DNA from: Massilia sp. MS-15
GTDB taxonomy: Bacteria > Pseudomonadota > Gammaproteobacteria > Burkholderiales > Burkholderiaceae_D
Direction: 5' to 3'
Assembly (NCBI RefSeq): GCF_020176695.1
Contig: NZ_JAIWIA010000038.1
Location: forward strand, 86,726 to 150,725
DNA: 64,000 nt
The notes under the pieces were generated by a model. It saw only the letters and a list, made by a program, of their open reading frames with translations, ran no database searches and had not been told where the DNA came from. Position numbers and translations under genes: made by a program. Of the stretch, positions 8,537 to 16,963 are shown piece after piece; position 1 is the stretch's first letter; every line of letters begins with the position of its first letter.

Positions 8537-8664
8537 TGGCCGGCCGGCGCGAGTGGATGCGCAGGCTGGGGTGGCTGGCCGCCCTGTGGCTGGGCGGCGT
8601 GTCGGCGCTGGCGGCGGTGGCCTATGCGCTGCGCATGCTCATGCACGCGCTCGGGATGCACTAG
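8536..8664 (+). CDS. DUF2474 small membrane peptide of the bd oxidase
   Basis: A 42-residue single-helix protein whose ATG overlaps the last base of the cydB stop. It starts MAGRREWMRRLGWLAALWL, has one transmembrane helix and ends in a short Met/His-rich tail. This is the layout of DUF2474 proteins, which occur next to CioAB-type oxidases and resemble CydX-type accessory subunits. Too short for most gene callers. An assembly or stability role in the oxidase is inferred from position and from the CydX analogy. Confidence 0.8.
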   Translation: MAGRREWMRRLGWLAALWLGGVSALAAVAYALRMLMHALGMH

Positions 8665-8796
8665 CGGGACGACGACGGGACGACGACGGGACGGCAGGGC
8701 GCCATCCGTCGGCGCGGGCCGGTCAACCGTGCGCGGTCCGCCGCATAGGAGGACTACACTGGCCATGACCCTTTGCTAACACAGGAGAGCAGCACC

Positions 8797-9501
8797 GTGT
8801 CCCTTTCCGAGGCGCCCCAGGTCGGCCATCCTTCCGCTCCAGCCGCGCCCGCCGCAGTGCCAGTCGCGCTTGCGCTTTCCGGCGAAGACCAGGCGCGCGC
8901 GGACCTGTACGCCCTGCTGGCACGCCTGCTACTGGCGGCGCCCGATACGCAGCTGCTGTACGCGCTGGCGCATGCCGATCCGATCGCGGCCGAAGGTGGC
9001 GACCCGGCCCTGGAGCAGGCCTGGGAAGCGCTCACGCTGGCGTCCAGCGTGATGGACCCGGCCGCGGTGGCCGAGGAATTCGACCAGCTCTTCATCAGTG
9101 TCGGCACGCCGCCGGTCAATCCCTACGGCTCGCGCTACCTGGCCGGCTACATGAACGACGCCCCGCTGGCCGGGCTGCGCGCCGACCTGGCGCGCTGCGG
9201 CCTGCAGCGGGTGCGCGGCGTGGGCGAATTCGAAGACCACCTGGGCGCGCTGTGCGAGATCATGCGCGTGCTGATCGCGGGGGCGCCGGCGCCGCTGGCG
9301 ATCGCACGCCAGCCGCTGGCGCGCCAGCAGGCCTTCTTCGACGCCCACATCGCACCCTGGTACGCGCGCTGCCTGGCCGATATCGCGGCAGCCGAGGGGG
9401 CAAACTACTACCGGCTGGTCGCGCGCCTGGCCGGCGCCTTCCTCGATATCGAGGCCGAAGCGTTCGTGGTCGGGGAAGCACTCGCAGAATCACCCGTTTG
9501 A
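8797..9501 (+). CDS. TorD/DmsD-family molybdoenzyme chaperone
   Basis: About 234 residues, all-helical TorD-like chaperone. The GTG at 8797 is chosen because AGGAGAG lies eight bases upstream; a TTG at 8773 would run through that ribosome site. A low-complexity Ala/Pro stretch precedes the domain (ADLYALLARLLLAAPD). The family hallmark E-F-E-D-H-L-G occurs mid-protein, followed by helices ending FFDAHIAPWYARCLADI. It heads the formate dehydrogenase operon, so its client is very probably the Tat-exported alpha subunit: it would hold back export until the molybdenum cofactor is inserted. Confidence 0.85.
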   Translation: MSLSEAPQVGHPSAPAAPAAVPVALALSGEDQARADLYALLARLLLAAPDTQLLYALAHADPIAAEGGDPALEQAWEALTLASSVMDPAAVAEEFDQLFISVGTPPVNPYGSRYLAGYMNDAPLAGLRADLARCGLQRVRGVGEFEDHLGALCEIMRVLIAGAPAPLAIARQPLARQQAFFDAHIAPWYARCLADIAAAEGANYYRLVARLAGAFLDIEAEAFVVGEALAESPV

Positions 9502-9520
9502 GCACAGAAGAGGTACAGGC

Positions 9521-9748
9521 ATGGAACAGCATCCGCAGGACAAGCAAAACGGTGCGCAGGCTGCGCCCGACCGCGGCCGCCGCGGCTTCCTGAAGGCCGC
9601 GCCGCTGGGCGCGCTGGCCGTGGTGGCGGGCAGCGCGCAGGCGGCCGAGGCGCCGGCCGCGGCGCCAGCGGCGGCACCCGGGACCAAGCGCGGCTACCAC
9701 GAAACCGAGCATATCCGCCGCTACTACGAGACCGCCGCCTACTGGTGA
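9521..9748 (+). CDS. Small Tat-signal protein of the formate dehydrogenase region
   Basis: A 75-residue protein. The twin-arginine signal RGRRGFLKAA is followed by an Ala-rich hydrophobic stretch, and the mature part is only about 35 residues ending in a conserved-looking aromatic tail (HIRRYYETAAYW). It matches the small 'formate dehydrogenase region TAT target' proteins found directly upstream of FDH alpha genes. It probably travels with or helps assemble the exported enzyme. Exact role unknown. Confidence 0.82.
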   Translation: MEQHPQDKQNGAQAAPDRGRRGFLKAAPLGALAVVAGSAQAAEAPAAAPAAAPGTKRGYHETEHIRRYYETAAYW

Positions 9749-9806
9749 TGCGGAAGGCTGCACTGACACATCGGCGCAAGGCATCGCGCGCAATCGGAGA
9801 GCCAGC

Positions 9807-12626
9807 ATGTCCCTAGTCAAGTCCGTCCGCGACAGCGGACTCAAACGGCGCCGCTTCCTGGTCGGTGCCGGTGTCGCCGCCGGCGCCGGCGCCCTGGCCC
9901 GGCAACTGCCACTGAACGTGATCGAGCCGGCGCGGGCCGATCCGGTGCCGGACGCCCCGGTACCCACCGAGATCAAGCGCACCGTCTGTACCCATTGCTC
10001 GGTGGGCTGCTCGGTGGACGCGGTGGTGGCCAACGGCGTCTGGGTGCGCCAGGAAGCCGCCTTCGATTCGCCCATCAACATGGGTGCGCACTGCGCCAAG
10101 GGCGCGTCGGTGCGCGAGCACGCCTTTGGCGAGCACCGCCTGCGCTACCCGATGAAACTGGTGAACGGCAAGTACCAGCGCATCTCCTGGGACCAGGCCA
10201 TCAGCGAGATTGGCGACCGGCTGCTCGACCTGCGCCAGAAGGCCGGGCCGGATGCGCTGATGGTGATCGGCAGCTCCAAGCACAGCAACGAACAGGCCTA
10301 CCTGCTGCGCAAATGGGTCGCGTTCTGGGGCTCCAACAACTGCGACCACCAGGCGCGCATCTGCCACTCGACCACGGTCGCGGGCGTGGCCCAGACCTTC
10401 GGCTACGGGGCGATGACGAATTCCTTCAACGACCTGCACCACAGCAAGGCCGTGATGTTCATCGGTTCCAACCCGGCCGAGGCCCACCCGATCTCGATGC
10501 TGCACTTCCTGCACGCCAAGGAACTGGGTGCGAAGATGATCGTCATCGACCCGCGCTTCACCCGCACGGCGCGCTTCGCCCATCACTACGTGCGGGTGCG
10601 GCCGGGTACCGACATCCCCCTGGTGTGGGGCATCCTGTGGCACATCTTCCAGAACGGCTGGGAAGACAAGGAATACATCGCGGCCCGTACCTGGGGCATG
10701 GAGGATGTCCGCAAGGAGGTCGCGAAGTGGACGCCGGACAAGGTTTCGGATATCACCGGCGTGCCGGAAGCCTCGGTCCGCATGGCGGCCGAGATGCTGG
10801 CCAAGAACAAGCCATCCTCGGTGGTCTGGTGCATGGGCATCACCCAGCACCACGTCGGCACCGCCAACGTGCGCGCCCTGTGCATCCTGCAGCTGGCGCT
10901 CGGTAACATTGGTGTTCCCGGCGGCGGCGCCAACATCTACCGCGGGCACGACAACGTGCAGGGCGCGACCGACGTCGGGCCCAACGGCGAATCGCTGCCC
11001 GGCTACTACGGCCTGGCCGAGGGCGCCTGGAAGCATTTCGCCAGCGTCTGGGGCGTCGACTACAACTGGATCCTGTCGCGCTTCGGCTCCAAGGAGCTGA
11101 TGGAAAAGCCCGGCATCACGGTGTCGCGCTGGTTCGACGCGGTGAATGAAGAGAACAAGTACATCGACCAGCCGAGCAACCTGCGCGCGGTCATCTACTG
11201 GGGCCACGCGCCGAACAGCCAGACCCGCCTGCCGGACATGAAGGCCGCCATGCAGAAGCTCGACATGCTGGTGGTGATCGACCCCTATCCGAGCATGACG
11301 GCGTCGATGCACGGCCGCACCGATGGCGTCTACCTGCTGCCGGCCGCCTCGCAGTTCGAGACCTCGGGCTCGTGCACCGCCTCGAACCGCAGCATCCAGT
11401 GGCGCGAACGCGTCATCATGCCGCTGTTCGAGTGCAAGACCGACCACGAGATCATGTACCTGTTCGCCAAGAAGTTCGGCTTCCACGAGGAACTGTGCAA
11501 GAACATCAAGGTCGTGATGAACGAACCGGTGGTCGAGGACATCCTGCGCGAGATCAACCGCTCCTGCTGGACCATCGGCTACACCGGCTGCTCGCCCGAG
11601 CGCCTCAAGCTCCACATGGAGAACAAGCACACCTTCAACCCGACCACCATGCGCGCCGACGACGGTCCGTGCAAGGGCGACTATTATGGCCTGCCGTGGC
11701 CGTGCTGGGGTACGCCCGAAATGAAGCATCCCGGCACCCCGATCCTGTACGACATCAACAAGAGCGTGGGCGAGGGCGGCATGCCTTTCCGCGCCAACTG
11801 GGGCGTCGAGCACAACGGCTCCTCGCTGCTGGCGGCCGACGGCTCGACCAACAAGGACAGCCAGCTTGACACCGGCTATCCGGAGTTCGACCACGTGTTC
11901 CTGAAAAAGCTCGGCTGGTGGGCCGAACTGACGCCCCAGGAGCAGGCCATGGCCGAGGGCAAGAACTGGAAGACCGACAACTCGGGCGGCATCATCCGGG
12001 TCGTCATCGCCCATGGCTGCGCGCCCTATGGCAATGCACGGGCCCGCTGCAACGTGTGGAACTTCCCCGACCCGGTGCCCGTCCACCGCGAGCCGCTGGC
12101 CTCGCCGCGGCGCGACCTGGTCGCCAAGTACCCGACCTACGACGACAAGGCCAACTTCTGGCGCCTGCCGACCTTGTACAAGTCGGTGCAGGAAGTCGAC
12201 TATTCGAAGGACTATCCGCTGATCATGACTTCCGGACGCCTGGTCGAGTACGAAGGCGGGGGCGAGGAAACCCGTTCCAACCCCTGGCTCGCCGAGCTGC
12301 AGCAGAACATGTTCGTGGAGATCAACCCGCGCGACGCGGCCCAGATCCGGGCAAAGGTCGGCGACTACGTCTGGGTCGAGACCCCGACCGGGGCGCGCCT
12401 GAAGATGATGGCGATGGTGACCGAGCGCGTGCCGATCGGGCTGGTGTGGGCACCCTTCCACTTCGGCGGCTGGTGGATGGGCGAAGACCTCGAGCGCCAC
12501 TATCCCGAAGGCGGCGCGCCCACCGTGCGCGGCGAGGCCATCAACACGGCCTGGACCTACGGCTACGACGCCGTGACGATGATGCAGGAAACCAAGGTGT
12601 CGCTGTGTCGGGTCGTCAAGGCCTAG
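9807..12626 (+). CDS. Formate dehydrogenase alpha subunit (molybdopterin, Tat-exported)
   Basis: A 939-residue catalytic subunit oxidising formate to CO2 in the periplasm. The N-terminus has a Tat signal (KRRRFLVGAGVAAGAG). The [4Fe-4S] ligands are C61, C64, C68 and a fourth near residue 103 (GAHCAKG). The active site shows a cysteine, ARIC186HSTT, where selenoenzymes have selenocysteine, so no SECIS is needed. Molybdopterin-binding blocks follow (IGSNPAEAHP, VIDPRFTRTARFAHHY) and the C-terminal dinucleotide domain ends in a conserved W-T-Y-G-Y-D region. The ATG has GGAGA upstream. Partner genes for the beta and gamma subunits follow directly. Confidence 0.95.
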   Translation: MSLVKSVRDSGLKRRRFLVGAGVAAGAGALARQLPLNVIEPARADPVPDAPVPTEIKRTVCTHCSVGCSVDAVVANGVWVRQEAAFDSPINMGAHCAKGASVREHAFGEHRLRYPMKLVNGKYQRISWDQAISEIGDRLLDLRQKAGPDALMVIGSSKHSNEQAYLLRKWVAFWGSNNCDHQARICHSTTVAGVAQTFGYGAMTNSFNDLHHSKAVMFIGSNPAEAHPISMLHFLHAKELGAKMIVIDPRFTRTARFAHHYVRVRPGTDIPLVWGILWHIFQNGWEDKEYIAARTWGMEDVRKEVAKWTPDKVSDITGVPEASVRMAAEMLAKNKPSSVVWCMGITQHHVGTANVRALCILQLALGNIGVPGGGANIYRGHDNVQGATDVGPNGESLPGYYGLAEGAWKHFASVWGVDYNWILSRFGSKELMEKPGITVSRWFDAVNEENKYIDQPSNLRAVIYWGHAPNSQTRLPDMKAAMQKLDMLVVIDPYPSMTASMHGRTDGVYLLPAASQFETSGSCTASNRSIQWRERVIMPLFECKTDHEIMYLFAKKFGFHEELCKNIKVVMNEPVVEDILREINRSCWTIGYTGCSPERLKLHMENKHTFNPTTMRADDGPCKGDYYGLPWPCWGTPEMKHPGTPILYDINKSVGEGGMPFRANWGVEHNGSSLLAADGSTNKDSQLDTGYPEFDHVFLKKLGWWAELTPQEQAMAEGKNWKTDNSGGIIRVVIAHGCAPYGNARARCNVWNFPDPVPVHREPLASPRRDLVAKYPTYDDKANFWRLPTLYKSVQEVDYSKDYPLIMTSGRLVEYEGGGEETRSNPWLAELQQNMFVEINPRDAAQIRAKVGDYVWVETPTGARLKMMAMVTERVPIGLVWAPFHFGGWWMGEDLERHYPEGGAPTVRGEAINTAWTYGYDAVTMMQETKVSLCRVVKA

Positions 12627-12657
12627 TGCGCCTCACCAACCAGCGGAGGAGGATGGT

Positions 12658-13341
12658 ATGGCCGCAAGAATGAAATTTATTTGCGACACGGAGCGCTGCA
12701 TCGACTGCAACGGCTGCGTAACCGCCTGCAAGAACGAACACGAGACGCCCTGGGGCATCAACCGGCGCCGCGTGGTGACCATCAACGACGGCATCCCGGG
12801 TGAGCGCTCGGTGTCGGTGGCCTGCATGCACTGCACCGACGCACCCTGCCTGGCGGTGTGCCCGACCAACTGCATCTATCACACCGAGGACGGCATCGTC
12901 CTGCACAGCAAGGACCAGTGCATCGGTTGCGGCTACTGCTACTACGCCTGTCCGTTCGGCGCGCCGCAGTTCCCGGAGACGGGCATGTTCAACCACCGCG
13001 GCAAGATGGACAAGTGCACCTTCTGCGCCGGCGGTCCGGAACCGGATACCTCGGAAGCCGAGTTCAAGAAGTACGGACGCAACCGCATTGCCGAGGGCAA
13101 GCTGCCGGCCTGCGCCGAGCAGTGCGGCACCAAGGCCCTGCTGGGCGGCGAGGCCAACCAGATCGCTGACATCTACCGCCAGCGCGTCGAGACCCGCGGC
13201 TACGGTCCCGAGCTGTGGGGCTGGAAGATCGCGTACGGCCGCCCGAAACGGGGCGGCGAGATCAAGACCAAGGGCGACCTGCCGCGTGTCAACCAGCAAA
13301 CCGGCGACGTGCAGAACCAGCCGGGGAGGTTCCCGCAATGA
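12658..13341 (+). CDS. fdh3B: Formate dehydrogenase FDH3 beta subunit (four [4Fe-4S])
   Basis: A 227-residue ferredoxin-like electron-transfer subunit. Cysteine groups for four [4Fe-4S] clusters are visible: CIDCNGCVTAC at the start, CMHCTDAPCLAVC, CIGCGYCYYAC, and C-TFC with a later CAEQCGTKAL. It passes electrons from the alpha subunit to the cytochrome b gamma subunit. It matches the FDH3 beta type, which lacks the C-terminal membrane anchor of FdnH. GGAGGAGG lies just before the ATG. The stop overlaps the start of the next lipoprotein gene (ATGA). Confidence 0.93.
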   Translation: MAARMKFICDTERCIDCNGCVTACKNEHETPWGINRRRVVTINDGIPGERSVSVACMHCTDAPCLAVCPTNCIYHTEDGIVLHSKDQCIGCGYCYYACPFGAPQFPETGMFNHRGKMDKCTFCAGGPEPDTSEAEFKKYGRNRIAEGKLPACAEQCGTKALLGGEANQIADIYRQRVETRGYGPELWGWKIAYGRPKRGGEIKTKGDLPRVNQQTGDVQNQPGRFPQ

Positions 13342-13553
13342 AGCTTCTCCGCTACTGTGTCCTGGCGCTGCCACTGCTGCTGGCAGGCTGCCTCGAAGTC
13401 GACCAGCATCCCGAATGGTTGCACGGCAAGTACGCCGGCAAGGAAGACAACCGGCATTTCCAGACCCGCTTCCACAGCGACCGGCTGGCCTGGTCGGCCG
13501 CCGTCCAGGACCGCGGCATGAAGCAGAACGAGTACAACCGGGCCAACCCGTAA
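13338..13553 (+). CDS. Small lipoprotein of the formate dehydrogenase operon
   Basis: A 71-residue protein beginning MKLLRYCVLALPLLLAGC, a clear signal peptide with lipobox LAGC. The mature part is short, charged and His-rich, with a conserved-looking W-L-H-G-K-Y-A-G-K-E-D-N motif. It overlaps fdh3B by four bases and is followed by the gamma subunit ten bases later, so it is co-translated with structural subunits. Not recognised as a named family. Its place between the beta and gamma genes suggests a role in assembly or anchoring on the periplasmic side. Confidence 0.75.
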   Translation: MKLLRYCVLALPLLLAGCLEVDQHPEWLHGKYAGKEDNRHFQTRFHSDRLAWSAAVQDRGMKQNEYNRANP

Positions 13554-13563
13554 GGAGCCGACC

Positions 13564-14670
13564 ATGTCCGCCACTTCCCTGCGCGCGAAGCTCCCCGTCT
13601 GGCAGGCGCTGCTGCTGGTCCTGCTGGTCTCCGCGCTGCTGCTCCCGTCCGCCTGGGCCGGCGTACCGAACAAGGATGCCAAGCCCGCCTATGCCGAGGA
13701 GCAGACCATGCTCCAGATCGAAGCCGATTCCGTCGTGCCCGAGCCCGGCATGGGCAACGCGGCGTCGGGCCGGGTCCACATGGACCGCAACTACCTGGGC
13801 CAGTACGGCGCCACCGAGGCGAATGTCATCGTCCAGCGCGGCGGCAACACCTGGCGCCACCTGCGCAACGGCCCGCTGGCGAGCATCGCCGGCTTCATCC
13901 TGCTGGCGGTGCCTTTCCTGATCTTCGTGTTCTACCAGATCATCGGCGCGGCCAAGGAAGTGCCGGCGTCCGGACGGCGCATCAAGCGCTTCACCGCCTG
14001 GGAGCGCCATGTGCACTGGGCCACGGCCTATACGTTCATCGCGCTGGCGGTCACCGGCATCATCATCATGTACGGCAAGAACATCATGCTGCCCTGGATG
14101 GGGCACGACCTGTTCTCCTGGTTCGCCATCATCTCGAAATACCTGCACAATTTCGTCGGGCCGCTGTTTATCGTGTGTTCGATCCTGATGTTCATTACCT
14201 TCGTGCGGCGCAACTTCTTCAACCGGAACGACTGGCAGTGGGTGAAGCAGGGTGGGGGACTGGTGTCGCACAGGCACGTGCCGGCCGGCTTCTTCAATGC
14301 TGGCGAGAAGGCCTGGTTCTGGCTCGGCGTGACGCTGCTGGGCATCGTGATGTCGATCTCCGGCCTGATCCTCGACTTCGTCACCTTCGGACAGACCCGC
14401 TGGGTGCTGCAGGCGGCGAACTACCTGCATATCGGCGGCGCCGCCCTGTACATCGCCGCGGCCATGGGCCACATCTACATCGGCACCTGGGGCACGCCGG
14501 GCGCCTACCAGGCCATGCGCGAAGGCACGGTCGACGAGAACTGGGCCGCCGCCCACCACGCCCTGTGGCACGAAGAGGTCAGGAACGGCACCGCCACCGA
14601 TCCGGCGCACCGGCCGCATCCGGACAAGGCCCCGGGCCGGTCTTCCCCGCGGCCCGGTCCCGCGCACTGA
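13564..14670 (+). CDS. Formate dehydrogenase gamma subunit (cytochrome b556)
   Basis: A 368-residue membrane subunit. An N-terminal signal-anchor and periplasmic stretch of about 90 residues precede a four-helix cytochrome b domain with the family motifs RFTAWERHVHWATAYTFIALAVTGI, KYLHNFVGPLFI and YLHIGGAALYIAAAMGHIYIGTWGTPGAY. The histidines in these helices are the heme ligands. It passes electrons from Fdh3B to quinone. The long N-terminal extension before the first core helix is typical of the betaproteobacterial type. GGAGCC precedes the ATG. The C-terminal tail is Pro/His-rich and disordered. Confidence 0.92.
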   Translation: MSATSLRAKLPVWQALLLVLLVSALLLPSAWAGVPNKDAKPAYAEEQTMLQIEADSVVPEPGMGNAASGRVHMDRNYLGQYGATEANVIVQRGGNTWRHLRNGPLASIAGFILLAVPFLIFVFYQIIGAAKEVPASGRRIKRFTAWERHVHWATAYTFIALAVTGIIIMYGKNIMLPWMGHDLFSWFAIISKYLHNFVGPLFIVCSILMFITFVRRNFFNRNDWQWVKQGGGLVSHRHVPAGFFNAGEKAWFWLGVTLLGIVMSISGLILDFVTFGQTRWVLQAANYLHIGGAALYIAAAMGHIYIGTWGTPGAYQAMREGTVDENWAAAHHALWHEEVRNGTATDPAHRPHPDKAPGRSSPRPGPAH

Positions 14671-14689
14671 GCGGCCCATGAGGGACACC

Positions 14690-15145
14690 ATGAAAGCATC
14701 CACCATCCTGATCCATGGCGCGCTGGCCGTTCTGGCGCTGGGGGCCAGCGGCTGCGACCGCGGCCGCCACCCGAGCGTGGGCGGCATCGAGCAGACCAAG
14801 TATCCGGGCCAGGTCTCGGCGGGCGGGCGCAGCAGCGGCGCCATCATCGCCAGCACCGCCAAGCCAGTGACCGACGCGACCTATGCCGGCGGCCAGCCCG
14901 GCATCGCGGGCGGCGCGGGCGGTACCACGGGCGGCGCGGCCACCGCCGGCACCGTGCAGGAAACCGGCCAGGGGCCGACCTCGGGCGTCACCCCGCCTTC
15001 GGGCGCGCAGCCAGGCACCCAGACCCCACCGGGCGACCACGGCCGCACGGCGGCACCCGCCCCCGGCACGGTCGAGGCGCCGGCCGCCACCAATACCGCG
15101 CCGCAGGGACCGGCGGCGCCAGGCACACTGGGAGCGAAGCAATGA
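14690..15145 (+). CDS. Gly/Thr/Ala/Pro-rich lipoprotein of the formate dehydrogenase operon
   Basis: About 151 residues starting MKASTILIHGALAVLALGAS-GC. The start at 14690 is preferred over 14678 because AGGGA lies five bases upstream. A lipobox ends at Cys near residue 22. The only non-repetitive mature segment is G-G-I-E-Q-T-K-Y-P-G-Q-V-S-A-G-G-R-S-S-G-A, reminiscent of an N-terminal linker motif of surface proteins; the rest is low-complexity and probably disordered. Overlaps the next gene by ATGA. Not a family I recognise. Likely periplasm-facing and linked to the exported formate dehydrogenase. Confidence 0.68.
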   Translation: MKASTILIHGALAVLALGASGCDRGRHPSVGGIEQTKYPGQVSAGGRSSGAIIASTAKPVTDATYAGGQPGIAGGAGGTTGGAATAGTVQETGQGPTSGVTPPSGAQPGTQTPPGDHGRTAAPAPGTVEAPAATNTAPQGPAAPGTLGAKQ

Positions 15146-15948
15146 ATACCCCATTTCACCACCGCTGCTTGCGCGCCGCGCTGGCCGTCCTGCTGGCCTG
15201 GGGCGGCGCCGCCTCGGCTGCATTGCCGGCGCTGACGCCGGCCCAGCAGCAGGAAGCCGCGGCCAAGAAGGCGGCGGCCGATGCCAAGGCCGCCAAGGAC
15301 AAAGAGGCGCTCATGGCCACGATGGACGCCCTGAGCAACCGCTGGCGCGCGCAGGCATCCTCGAAGGGCTGGCGCATCAACCCGCCGGTAACGATTGCCG
15401 CGGCCCCGGCTGCAACGGTGACCGCCGCTCCGGGCGCCGCCATGCCGGCCGGCGCCGCCCCGGGCGTGACGCCGCCACCGGGCGCGGCCGGTATCGCCGG
15501 CACGGGTACCATGGCGCCGGGCGCCGTCGCCAACCCGCAGGCGCCCGGCGCCGCGCCACCGGGCGCGGCTGGTATCGCCGGCACGGGTACCATGGCGCCG
15601 GGCGCCGTCGCCAACCCGCAGGCGCCCGGCGCCGCGCCACCGGGCGCGGCGCGCGCCGCCGCTGCCGCCGGCATGGTGCCGCCGGGCGTGACCCCGCCGA
15701 ACGCAGGCATGCCCGCGGCAGCGCCGGCCAACGCCGCGCCGGGCTCGGCCGCGGCCGCCCCGGCCACCGGCGCGGCCCCGCTCAGTCGCCAGGCGCTGAA
15801 CGCGGCCAACGTCCCGATCAAGAGCGAGAAACTGGGCACCGCGGCGCCCAGCGAAGACGTGAAGAAGGTGCCGACCAGGTCCGTTCCGAAAGGCGTGGGT
15901 CCGGCGGTCGAGAAGGAACACAGTCCCAAGACGGCGAACAAGCAATGA
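15142..15948 (+). CDS. Secreted Ala/Pro-rich protein with tandem repeats
   Basis: A 268-residue protein with a Sec signal peptide (hydrophobic AALAVLLAWGGAASA). A Lys/Ala-rich helical segment (about residues 30-70, KKAAADAKAAKDKEAL) is followed by a long Ala-Pro-Gly low-complexity region containing a perfect 27-residue duplication. The basic C-terminal tail contains K-S-E-K-L-G-T and V-P-T-R-S-V-P-K-G-V-G. ATGA overlaps on both sides place it firmly in the operon. Not assigned to a family. It may be a periplasmic scaffold or linker; function unknown. Confidence 0.68.
   Translation: MNTPFHHRCLRAALAVLLAWGGAASAALPALTPAQQQEAAAKKAAADAKAAKDKEALMATMDALSNRWRAQASSKGWRINPPVTIAAAPAATVTAAPGAAMPAGAAPGVTPPPGAAGIAGTGTMAPGAVANPQAPGAAPPGAAGIAGTGTMAPGAVANPQAPGAAPPGAARAAAAAGMVPPGVTPPNAGMPAAAPANAAPGSAAAAPATGAAPLSRQALNAANVPIKSEKLGTAAPSEDVKKVPTRSVPKGVGPAVEKEHSPKTANKQ
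15474..15650 (+). repeat. 81-bp in-frame tandem repeat, about 2.2 copies
   Basis: Copies begin at 15474 and 15555, with a partial third at 15636. Each encodes 27 residues starting PPGAAGIAGTGTMAPGAVAN. The two full copies differ at one silent position (GCC/GCT), so the duplication is recent. Copy number is likely to vary between strains. Confidence 0.93.
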
Positions 15949-16391
15949 AGATGGCAAGCATGCCGATCGCGGTGATCATGCAGCGCCGCACCGTGCAGCA
16001 CCGCTGGGCCGACGAGGCCTGGGGCGCCGTGGGCGTGGTGCCCGACCGTGGCGACCTGCCGCGCCTGCAGGTGCTCAGCGAAAGCCCGGAACGCGACTAC
16101 TACCTGGTGTCCGGACTCGAGCTCGAGCTGTACACCGACGAGCACGAGGGCTACTACGAGAACTGCATGGCGCCGGAATCGAAGGTCTTCGTGCTGTGGC
16201 GCATGGAGGAGGGCAAGGCGGTCCCGGTGCGCGCCTCGGTCAGCTACGTCGAAGGCACGCGCATGTTCGACTCGGGCGAACAGGCCGACGGCGTGGCCAT
16301 GCCCGCCGACATCTACGCCTGGCTGGCCGCCTACCTGCGCGAACACTACCAGCCCCAGCCGAGGGGCCGGCGCGGCCGCCAGCACGGATGA
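15945..16391 (+). CDS. DUF3305 protein (formate dehydrogenase accessory)
   Basis: About 148 residues. After a short N-terminus it reads IAVIMQRRTVQHRWADEAW, the typical opening of DUF3305, and continues with a compact beta-rich domain containing Y-Y-L-V-S-G-L-E-L-E-L-Y and EGYYENCMAPESKVFVLWR. Soluble, no signal peptide. Overlaps the preceding gene by ATGA and the DUF3306 gene by four bases; DUF3305 and DUF3306 usually occur as a pair in formate dehydrogenase loci. Biochemical role unknown, presumably in maturation. Confidence 0.85.
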   Translation: MKMASMPIAVIMQRRTVQHRWADEAWGAVGVVPDRGDLPRLQVLSESPERDYYLVSGLELELYTDEHEGYYENCMAPESKVFVLWRMEEGKAVPVRASVSYVEGTRMFDSGEQADGVAMPADIYAWLAAYLREHYQPQPRGRRGRQHG

Positions 16392-16963
16392 GTGGAACGA
16401 CGATGCCCGACGAAGGCTTCCTGCGGCGCTGGGCGCGCCTGAAATCCGGCGGCGAGCAAGCGCCCGCCGCGCCCGACCGTGCGCCGGCCGCGCCCTCACG
16501 CGGGGCCGCAATCGCCCGGCCGGCCGCGGCCGAGGCCAAGGCAGTGGCGCTCCCGCCGCCTGCCGGCGGCGCCGGCACGGCGCAGGAGCAGCGTCCCCCG
16601 CCGACCCTGGAAGACGCGGCCTGCCTCACCCCGGAGGACGATTTTTCCGCCTTCGTGGCCAGGGGCGTCGACAAGTCGGTGCAGCGCCTTGCCCTGAAAA
16701 AATTGTTCGCCGATCCGCATTTCAAGCTGGTCGACGGACTCGACCTCTACATGCACGACTATAACCAGGCGGCGCCGCTCGCGCCGGAAGTGCTGGCTTC
16801 GCTCAAGCATGCCCCCGACGTGCTGTCGCGGCTGTTCGGCGAGCCGCCGGCCGACGGCGGGGCCGCCGCAGGGCAGGCCCAGGCCCAGGCGCCTATCCAG
16901 GCAGATGGACCGGCGCCCGAGGCCGCGCCGGCGCCGCCGTCCACACCACAAGGGAACGCATGA
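16388..16963 (+). CDS. DUF3306 protein (formate dehydrogenase accessory)
   Basis: A 191-residue soluble protein. DUF3306 hallmarks are the N-terminal F-L-R-R-W-A-R-L-K and the central block DKSVQRLALKKLFADPHFK followed by LVDGLDLYMHDY. Both termini are Ala/Pro-rich and low-complexity. Four-base overlaps join it to the DUF3305 gene and to the polyferredoxin gene. A maturation role for the molybdenum/iron-sulfur enzyme is inferred from its constant genomic association; no activity is known. Confidence 0.85.
   Translation: MSGTTMPDEGFLRRWARLKSGGEQAPAAPDRAPAAPSRGAAIARPAAAEAKAVALPPPAGGAGTAQEQRPPPTLEDAACLTPEDDFSAFVARGVDKSVQRLALKKLFADPHFKLVDGLDLYMHDYNQAAPLAPEVLASLKHAPDVLSRLFGEPPADGGAAAGQAQAQAPIQADGPAPEAAPAPPSTPQGNA

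Noticed and set aside
8666..8694. Short tandem repeat of GGGACGACGAC
   Set aside because: Only about 2.5 units between two genes; low-complexity sequence without an evident role.
9813..12500. An 895-codon minus-strand frame opposite the formate dehydrogenase alpha gene
   Set aside because: The sense strand encodes a complete molybdoenzyme; the antisense translation has no family resemblance.
15474..15650. CRISPR-like array
   Set aside because: The repeats are directly tandem, in frame inside a coding sequence, without spacers.
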